Shown: positions 56,101 through 64,000 of the stretch, piece after piece
How positions within the stretch are numbered: position 1 is the stretch's first letter
Layout: the number at the start of each line of letters is the position of its first letter
NCBI GenBank assembly: GCA_036768485.1
Contig: JAVLUZ010000223.1
Span: 3,613,893 to 3,677,892, forward strand
Source of the DNA: Mermis nigrescens
Taxonomy: Eukaryota; Nematoda; Enoplea; Mermithida; Mermithidae
DNA: 64,000 nucleotides
Reading direction: 5' to 3'
The notes under the pieces: model-generated
What the model was told of the DNA's origin: nothing
Seen by the model: the letters and a program-made list of their open reading frames with translations, nothing else
Databases searched by the model: none
Translations under genes and position numbers: made by a program

Positions 56101-57986
56101 TTTCTTCAATTTCCGATTGCCTGGAAATTTTATCAAAATTTCATCAGCATTTTTGACAGAAAAAGGGCAAATAAATGATTAGTAAAAAATAAATAATACA
56201 TAAGCAAAAAAATATAAATAAATAATAAATATATGTATGATACTTACTTACGCACGCTCGATCATAATAATCATGAATTTTGTGTCGTGTAGGCTACTCT
56301 ATTGATTGCCGAACAATCTGAGCAAGTATGTGTGATTTCATACATGAAAACAACTTTTTTAATATTAACTTCGCCGCCAATTATACGTATCTCACTGTTT
56401 GCAGACTGCGGAGTCGGAAATATTACGCAAAATTCTGAAACTGTTGCCTGAAATTAAATGGAATGACGATCAAGTTAAAATTTGGAAGCAAGTGCACGTA
56501 AGCGATAAAGTAGTCATAATTTAATCGAATAGAAATTTCTAAAACTTTATACTCACAATAGCCCTTGAGCATGTCGTTTGCAGGACCGAAATTTCAAATA
56601 TATGAAAATTTAGTTAAAAATAGGCTAAGGAATATTCATCTCGTAGAAAGACGCCATAAGTTTCACTAAAGTTCCATTTGCCAATTTATCGGGAGTCTGC
56701 AGATGTGAGAGTGTCCGTCGAAGCTTGTGCAAGTCATTTGAAATCGTAGGAAAATTATTAAAATTTGAAACATTTCAAAGATTGAAATCACTATGATTAT
56801 TTGAGGAATTATAAAGAAATTAATCTGCGAAAAATGCAGCGACAATTTTTTATACGTGTTTCAATACGCGCTGTTTGAGAACAATTCGTACTAACGTAAG
56901 ACAATAGATATTTATTAGATAATAGAAGATTTTTATATGATATGAGATATGTGAGATATTAATAGATAATAGAAGATTTTTATATGATATGAGATATGTG
57001 AGATATTAATAATATAACATACTTCTTTGTCTTTCCAGGCTAATTTGTCAATTCGGCTGGCGGTAAGAGCCTTTTTTGCTAACTTTATCTATTCTAATAC
57101 TGGTGCAATATTTTCAAATAAATTTTATAGTTTAATTTTGAATTTTTGTTTTTAAATTAGCACCCAAGAATAGCCGAAAAATGTTTTTGTTTAAATAAAA
57201 CAGAAAGAGGAATAATAGCAGATAGGATAGAGGATAAAAGGAAGACATAAAAGTTTTAGCATTAGAACGGTAATAATGGGATTAAAGTTCCAATAATAGA
57301 TTTTTTAAGGAACCTTGCATCTACGTGAAAAGAATTGTATAATTACCAGTACCACAGACACATGAGCAATTGAAATGAATTATTTGCTCCGATTCATTTG
57401 ATCATAATCGTATATGCACGTTCGATCTATATATTTTTTGCACTCCATCAAATCCAAGCACTGATGCTAAAAAATTTCGGTTTTTTATCCCTGTAGGCCT
57501 TAGTTTTGCCTCATTTTCTCGAAAGAATTTTCCATTTGACTTCCTACTAGGGGTCTGCAGAATTCCTGGGCATTGGAGGGTTTGGGGTGATATGCAACCC
57601 CTGAAACCAAAATACCCTCAGAAATCAAAATACCCTCAGAATTCAATTTTTAAATTTTTTTTGTTTTTTTCGCAACTTTTTGATGCCAATAGATAGTGCT
57701 CGATGAGAAACGTTGAAAAATTGTGTTTTTCACCATAACACCGTTTTTAAGGCCAATTTTTGACCTTTTGAAAAAATCTTGCACTCCCCAGAGCTTTGGT
57801 GCCGCCCATCTATGGTCTGTGGGTCCCCAAACCCTTCTCATGTGTATTTTTATTTCTGCTAACTATTCGAACTACAAAGGAGAAAAATGATCCTTGCTGT
57901 CTTGATATTGTGCTTTGTTTATTGGCGCTTTGCCTATTTCTTTGCTTTTTCAGCAGCTAGAAATGCTAGAACGCAATCAGAAATAG
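53159..57986 (+). CDS. Host gene for a ~161-aa secreted helical protein, ten small exons
   Basis: Proposed exons: 53159-53208, 53561-53582, 54690-54725, 54787-54894, 55205-55258, 55602-55634, 56293-56325, 56405-56497, 57039-57062 and 57954-57986. All introns are GT-AG with good acceptors (TTTTTCAG, CTTTCCAG). Exon 1 encodes a signal peptide (MYCALLLVSLVSSFSF) and splits a Thr codon. Exon 2 completes it and restores phase 0. Every later exon is a multiple of three (8-36 codons) in phase 0. The mature protein has a CDSC motif, Lys-rich helices (LLKQEPLNKKQIQALKR), a Pro/Thr/Asn-rich middle, an amphipathic EILRKILKLLPEIKW segment and a C-terminal LEMLERNQK, then TAG. It resembles micro-exon genes in layout. 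The family is unknown, and exon 3's GTGAAT donor is the weakest call. Confidence 0.7.
56921..57011. repeat. ~47-bp tandem duplication in an intron
   Basis: Two near-identical copies of AGATAATAGAAGATTTTTAT plus GATATGAGATATGTGAG, in the intron before the 24-nt exon. Confidence 0.85.
57561..57814 (-). mobile_element. G-run MITE (hAT-like), copy 5, in the last intron
   Basis: Flanked by GTCTGCAG and GTCTGTGG (7/8). The core words match the family. It lies inside the last intron of the ten-exon gene. Confidence 0.82.
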
Positions 57987-58064
57987 CTGATGATACAAAA
58001 GATGTGATTATTCTTCAGACAGCAAGATTAATCAGTAATAATTCGTTACTATATCTAATAGATA

Positions 58065-58070
58065 AATAAA
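58065..58070 (+). promoter_or_regulatory. Polyadenylation signal of the ten-exon gene
   Basis: AATAAA 79 nt after the predicted TAG stop. Confidence 0.55.
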
Positions 58071-58169
58071 TACAACATATTTTTTACTTTTCTCGAGTAA
58101 AAACGTATTGTTTGACTGATTACATTGTGTTTAGCTAACAACTAGCAAGATTTTTACTGTGGTTGTAAT

Positions 58170-58430
58170 CATACGTGGGCAGCAAGAAAATTCTGGGAGG
58201 GGGGTGCAAGATTTTTTGAAAGTCAAAAAATGGTCTTAAAAATGGTGGTATGGCGATAAAAACACCATTTTTCGACGTTTCTCATCAAGCACTATCCATT
58301 GGCATCAAAAAATTGCGAAAAAAACGAAGAAAATTTTTCAAAAATTGAATTCTGGGAGGTATTTTGATTTCTGGGGAGGTATTTTGGTTTCTGGGGAAGT
58401 GTACCCCCAAACCCCCCACGCCCAGGTGTG
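58170..58430 (+). mobile_element. G-run MITE (hAT-like), copy 6
   Basis: Ends CATACGTGGGCAGC and GCCCAGGTGTG. Flanks GTTGTAAT and GTCGTAAT (7/8), just downstream of the ten-exon gene's 3' end. Confidence 0.88.
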
Positions 58431-61261
58431 GTCGTAATACGTAGTTGTATTACACTCCGCGATCTGAACACTCTTTTGTTCACTCGCTGTTTTATCATAT
58501 ATTTCTGTTTTACCGAATTTCGTGCATTATTTCTGGACAATAAATATTTTCTTGTCTTGTCTTCTTGTCCTAAGTGCTACCTGAAATTTATGTAATTTCA
58601 ATGCAAATGTATTGCCTGAATCACAAAATTTAAGAAACTTTAAGGAAGTTAGGGAATTTCCTTAATCTAGCTGAGATTCAGATGCGATAACTAGAGAGCT
58701 TTGTGTGAGGAAATGGCTTGGAAACTGGTACAAATGATAAAATATTATAAAAAAAGAATGTTAATCCACAGTTTGTGGTCCTTTTAGAGTAATTTTGTGC
58801 AAATATTTTGATTTTCATCACTTTTTACTTTTGTTCGTTTTTTCCTCCCCGAAAAATTCCAGTCAGGACTCCAGACTCCCTAAAATATTCCCCTGCATAC
58901 TTATCTAAGTTAGTAGTAAATTTTGTGAAATCAGTCATTTGTTTAAATGACAAATTGAAATTCACACCTACTTGTTGAGTAAAGATGCCGCCTCTTTGAG
59001 TCGAAACGAAAAATAACACCATCCGTCCAGCATGTATTAGAAGTCAGAGAGAAGAAAAATTCTCCGCGAAAATAGTGCCTAAGAATTAAGAATGTAAAAT
59101 ATGGTAATGAAATGCATGAAAATCAAAACTTTTCAACAGACGTGAATACTCACATTCATCAGGAACTGTGGATTATAGTAGTTTTCGTGTTATTTTAGCA
59201 CACACTAAATAAATAGGCGACGGATCTTTTGATTTAATCAGTTTATCACCGTGTTTTTATTTTTATTTGTCCGTCTTTATTTGTTCAATTTTTCTGAGGA
59301 TATTTTCTTGACGCAATCCATTGGAGCCATTATAGGTCTAACACGGATCCTACGCAACACAACGCATCTTTCAAGTACCTACCTATTTTTGTTCTTAGTA
59401 CGTTTAGTATTGAAACAGGGTCCATATTACATGGAGGATTCGGATGATAATATACAGCAGGAATACAAGGTAGATAAAGTTGAAAAATGTAAGATAATGT
59501 AAATTTTCCTGAGAAATTGCTTTTAACTGACCAGATTTTTATTCTCTTTTACGGCAGTCAATGTCAATTTTGAGGTCATTCTCGCATAAACTTTTCGAAT
59601 ACCTTCCACAACAGCTTTATCTTCTAAACTAGTCTGTGCCTGTCAGATTACATGCCTATGGTACCGATGGTCTCTCACCTACGCAATCTATTTTTGACTA
59701 TTTTTGTAGAGAGATCAGCTCACTTGAAGCACGTTTCGATATTTTCTCTCATCTCATCCAACACATATTCATCTAGCAACTTAAGCATGCCGGCATAATT
59801 TAGCACAGCTGATAATAAAGCAAGCATATAAATTTATCTGGATAATGCCGAACTCATGCAAAACAAGCGGCTGAATCGCTTCATATTATCTATCCTTTCA
59901 TGTGATTCGATACAAATTTGCCGTTTTATTCCATTCGAATCACCAGGCGCTTTTTGTTAGAGACGACTTGGCTATCTTGATCCTCTCGATACCGATTAAG
60001 TTCTCGTTGTTTTACTTTTTTCAAATAATTTTGCTCGTTGTCTTACTTTTTCAAAAAAATTTCAGGCATTATTCGTAAACGAAAATCTAAAACCTTGTAT
60101 GTAGAACTTTAGCGAAAATCAAAATAGGTGAAATTTAAGTGGGAGAGGGTTTTAAAATGAAATTATTAATATTACTTATCGTGCCTTCTATTTTCGTGCG
60201 AAACTTCAGTTTTGCTTTATTAGTCTTAAATATACGCATACACATTCGATATGCACATTGATCAATTAATTTTATTTTATATTTTAGATCAATAAGCCAT
60301 TATTTGTATGCCATTTCGATATTTCATGTTTTGAAATTAGTTTAATTTTTCTTTTTTCTATTATTCTTTACACAATAAAATGCTAGTTGCCTGTTTTTAG
60401 TTTTTATGTTGTATGACTTTATCCGCGAGTTGCTCATTCGCTAAATAAACCTTTAAAGACAAACTAAACGGCATGCACATTACATTATGAATATTAGGGC
60501 ATGCACGTGAAGTGAGAAGATATAAAGCCCCAGAATGGAAAATGGACTTTTTTCCTATAAAAATTTGATTAAATAAACTTACTGTTTAACGTGTCAATAT
60601 GTCCCAATTAGGGGTTCGGTACGGGAGGACTGGATAGTAAATTGAACTTTAAAGTCGGCTATCCTTCAGCCTGACACTACCAAATATTCATTTATGAATT
60701 TTATTCGTGCCTCCAGGAATAGAAAAGTCGTTCTTTACATAGGGTTCGAACCGTCAACCTTCTGCAATTTCCTACCAAAAATGGTAGAAAAATCAAATAT
60801 TTTTTTACAAATCGGCCAGGAACTGTTATCAATGTAGTTTTTAAGCTGTTTTAGCATTTATGCCAGTTTTTGAAAATATATTCTCCCAAAAACACATCGT
60901 CAGCGGATCTCTCCATACCGGCCTGCATCGCTTTTTTAATTATTTTTGTATTAATTTTCATTTCATTATCGATCGATTATTTTAGAAAGCTCGCGAAGAA
61001 ATGCCAAATTTTTTTTATTTATGCTTCTACTGAAATATATTTTAGAAGATTTGATTGCTAGACATCCATATGGGCCAAGCCAATGTTTCTGACAATATTT
61101 ACGCAATTAATAAGTCTATATTGTGTGTTTTTTACTTTTGTATTCATTATAATATAAAGGTTTGGAATTCAATGTTTAGATTGAGTTTTATGCAATCATA
61201 TGAATTTTCTAGCCTGCTGTTTCCATTTGAGAATCCTTTGACTCGAGTCGCAACTCGCAAT
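58431..61261. other. Intergenic DNA, no gene recognised
   Basis: Open stretches such as 59251-59502 begin with GTG, not ATG, and lack domains. A short signal-peptide-like frame near 60157 (MKLLILLIVPSIF) has no splice partner that I can support. Confidence 0.4.
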
Positions 61262-61507
61262 CACACATGGGCGTGAGGAGGGGGGTTGGGGGGTATGCAG
61301 CCCCTCAGAAGTTTAAATACCACCCCCAGAAATCAATTTTTGAAATTTTTTTGCTTTTCTAGCGATTTTCTGATGCCATTGGATAGTGCTCGATGAGAAA
61401 CGTCGAAAAATGGTGTTTGTTCGCCATACAACCTCTTTTAAGACCATTTATTGACCTTTGAACATTTTTTAACCCTCCCCCTAGAATTTTTGTGCTGCCC
61501 ACCTTTG
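61262..61507 (-). mobile_element. G-run MITE (hAT-like), copy 7
   Basis: Ends CACACATGGGCGTG and GCCCACCTTTG. Flanks CTCGCAAT and GTCGCAAT (7/8). Confidence 0.87.
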
Positions 61508-62464
61508 GTCGCAATCATACGCAGGATTTGAATAAAGGAGTACCTCAGAAATAGAGAAAACAAGCAAAGTTAAAACAGCCTAAAAAATTATGTTGACGGT
61601 CGTGTTGAGGTTAAGTAATTCACAAGGATTCTTCTAATTGAGTAAATATGAAACTTTGAGAACCATAGTCATTCGAATATACTATTACTTTATTCATTTA
61701 CTCCTGAATTTCGGTGCTGATTAGAATTTGCCTGATAAAGGATTGCATTGACAGCCATACGCTTAATGAGAAAATTGAGTGAAAAGGCGTGTTAGCCTGG
61801 GTGAAAGATAACTTGATTGATTGTAAAGATATGGAAAGTTGATTGTCTGTGAAGAATATAATTTTTAATTCGAGAATCCAAATTAAAGGACTTCATTTGA
61901 TTAGCGATTAGCGAGCATGCGTCATATTATTGAAAATAAGAATATGTAATTGGAAGGAGTGTCATTTTTAAGTGTAGAGAATGATCAACAAGTTTAATTA
62001 AGGTAGCTACGCCATCCAGAATGCATAATCAAAATCCAGAATCGACTAGCGCCTGAAGTGTGCATTTTGCTGGGCCTCTCTAGGTCACACCGACCCACCT
62101 TGAAGAATTAACCTCAAGAAAACCATCAAAGTCTTTAAGGTAAAGCCCAGCCACCCTACTTCCCTAAAAATCATTACACGCTTGGGAGCGGTTAGGTTTC
62201 AGTCGAGAAACCGGTCTTATGGTAGCCATAAAAAACCAAGCCTTAATAAAGGCTGCACTGAGGTCGAGTCCGGCAAACAAAATCAAAATCGACCATTCAA
62301 CTTCCCTTAAAGTCGAGAATGGTTGAGTAGAGTAACCCGATTTTTTAATGGTTCCGTTAAGGTGGAAATCGGACTCAACGCGACCATTAGCTAATGGTTG
62401 CGTTAAGGCGGCCATTAAAGTTAAGGTAAACCTTTATAATGGTCGAGTCGAGCAACTGGGACCA
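61508..62464. other. Intergenic DNA with GGTCGAGT-type low-complexity repeats
   Basis: Between about 62100 and 62460 words like AATGGTCGAGTC, GGTCGAGT and TTAAGGTGG recur at irregular spacing. No gene. Confidence 0.4.
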
Positions 62465-62555
62465 GAAGTGTCCCAGTGTTGCTGTAGGGGTGCAGATATG
62501 TTGGGGGTACCCGAGTAATATATTATAGGTACGCGCTAAAGCGCTACCTATGATT
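62465..62555. repeat. Second copy of the GC-hairpin repeat end
   Basis: Matches 33815-33896 (AGAAGTGTCCCAG, GTTGGGGGTACCC, hairpin TAGGTACGCGCTAAAGCGCTACCTA). Confidence 0.65.
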
Positions 62556-63344
62556 ACCTACTACTATAAGCGAAATGGAATGATCACCTTGTATTTATAG
62601 ATTTTTCTTTTGTACCTCTAAGTCGATTTTCATGAGGGATCAATTATCCGCTCTGGATAGACGGTATTTCTAACGCTATTCGCTGCGCACAATGATGCGA
62701 AGCTATGCATCGTGGACCATTCCAAGTTTATTTTAGCGCCTTTGCTAGCAGCAGCTTACGAAACTTTTGACAGCTGTTCAAACAATATATCTAACTCTTA
62801 AAGCCTTCCAATCGCTCATGAGTTTTAAAATAATGCTTTAGCATCGCTTCAGGTTGATCGTTCAATTTTATTAAGTCGCTCCGTTAGACTATGAGTTTCT
62901 TGAAGCTTTTTAGGCTGGTGAGTAAGCCAATAGAAGTAAACTTCATTTACGTCGGTTAATTCTTCAGATATCACACAGTTCTAATTAAAATCGAGCGTTT
63001 TAAATTAGAGCTGGTGCATAAAATTATGTTTTTAAAATAGCAATAAAACTTGCTGAGCTAACAGTTAATGTCATTGGACAAAAGATTAATTTTTAATTTT
63101 TACTGTGATGGTTAAATAAGGCTAATGTAAAGAGAAACAATCGCGCTAAGAAAACAAGTAACTATATAAATTTGTAGTGTTACCATCTTTGACACATCTT
63201 TTGACTTTTATATATAATTGAATGACAAATACATAAATTTCGGCTTTTTCAAGTTAGATACACCAATACGAGCAAAACTAATCATTTTTACTGATTTAAT
63301 CCTGACCGAAGTTATAAAGAAAGAAAATTAAGGAATTCTTTACC

Positions 63345-63377
<33 letters not shown>

Positions 63378-63457
63378 ACCTGTTTAAAATTTATATTTAA
63401 GTGATGATAAATTACGTTCTAATTTCTTAATTTATAACTTTACCTTACAGTGATATG
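62556..63457. other. Intergenic DNA with a GT microsatellite
   Basis: No gene is recognisable. A (GT)n run of about 14-15 units lies near 63348-63376. Confidence 0.5.
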
Positions 63458-63737
63458 CACACATGAGCATGGGAGGAGGGAAGTTTGTAGGTATTCCCCT
63501 CTAGAAGTCCGTATGCCCCCTCCCACACGCCAAAATACCCCCTCCCCAAAATTAAATTTGAATTTTTGTCTTTTTCGCGATTTTCTGATGCTTACGGATA
63601 GTGCTGTTTGAGAATTGTTGAATAATGGTATTTTTCCGAATAATGTTGTTCCGGTATATCGACATTTTTAAGACCGTTTTTTGACCTCTAAAAAACCTCG
63701 CCTCCTCTCCTCAGACCTTTGGTGCTGCCTGCCTATG
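63458..63737 (-). mobile_element. G-run MITE (hAT-like), copy 8
   Basis: Ends CACACATGAGCATG and TGCCTGCCTATG. Flanks GTGATATG and GTTATATG (7/8). Confidence 0.83.
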
Positions 63738-64000
63738 GTTATATGCGTTTTCGACTGAGCATCTTTTTGTTTTAGTGTTATTTGATCGTCGCAGGATGCA
63801 GTGCCTGCTGTCGAGGACATTCTACCTTGAATTTCGAGGAAATGCTCGACGGTAACATACATTATTATCGATAACTCAGTTCGTTCTGTTTTGGGCATGT
63901 GTAGATCTATAAAAAATATGTCAAAACTGATTTAATCACAAATATGGGTTCAAAGGAAACCTTATAAGTGCACTTAGAATAAAAGTATCCTCAGAATTAA

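Noticed and set aside
57887..58069. 60-codon ORF starting with a hydrophobic MILAVLILCFVYW
   Set aside because: The hydrophobic part is the T-rich end of the last intron of the ten-exon gene. The exon after it is read in another frame.
59251..59502. 84-codon plus ORF with hydrophobic start and acidic tail
   Set aside because: It starts with GTG, and possible splice borders around the acidic tail do not give a consistent reading frame.

Overview
This window is AT-rich nuclear DNA from an invertebrate animal. The evidence is a spliced secreted-protein gene with GT-AG introns, SET-domain exons, Ty3/gypsy retrotransposons, hAT- and mariner-type MITEs, and two Polinton/Maverick (adintovirus-like) elements. 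There are no operons, Shine-Dalgarno sites or bacterial genes. The phylum cannot be fixed from the sequence. The micro-exon layout of the host gene resembles what is known from flatworms, but this is only suggestive.

Layout. 1-9034: intergenic DNA with a complete non-autonomous hAT element (2072-3183, 8-bp target duplication) and copies of a G-run MITE family. 9035-20154: Polinton-like element 1 (11.1 kb), with ~1.45-1.5 kb terminal inverted repeats (TIRs) and a perfect 6-bp target duplication (TACATA). 20161-22835: intergenic DNA plus a decayed RNase D/EXD-type 3'-5' exonuclease reading frame. 23000-25140 and 38592-38890: one minus-strand Ty3/gypsy pol gene, split inside its reverse transcriptase by Polinton-like element 2 (25146-38585, 13.4 kb, target duplication CTTTGG/CTTTGA). 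38890-39900: the 3' end and putative LTR of another retroelement. 40140-45890: tandem duplication of SET8/KMT5A-like SET-domain exons. 46247-51768: a second, rearranged gypsy element between direct repeats. 53159-58070: a ten-exon host gene for a small secreted protein. 58170-64000: mostly non-coding DNA with more MITEs.

The two Polinton-like elements share a core in the same order: packaging ATPase, small hydrophobic basic protein, a conserved core protein, a pVI-like protein, double jelly-roll major capsid protein, adenain-like protease and penton. Each also has a retroviral-type integrase. Both are decaying, with stops, frameshifts and insertions, and neither keeps a complete protein-primed DNA polymerase. 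Element 1 retains only the polymerase N-terminal domain, as an intact ORF.

The most interesting feature is in element 1. Divergently from the packaging ATPase it carries an intact, intronless TATA-binding protein (TBP) homologue with both saddle repeats and all four DNA-kinking phenylalanines. In both elements an exact TATAAATA box lies about 25-45 nt upstream of the start codon of most genes. The two genes without a box directly abut or overlap the stop of the gene before them. Together this suggests a mobile virus-like element with its own promoter code and, in element 1, its own TBP. At the same locus element 2 carries a CxxC...CxxC putative zinc-binding protein instead of TBP, and it adds a small type-I membrane glycoprotein beside its right TIR.
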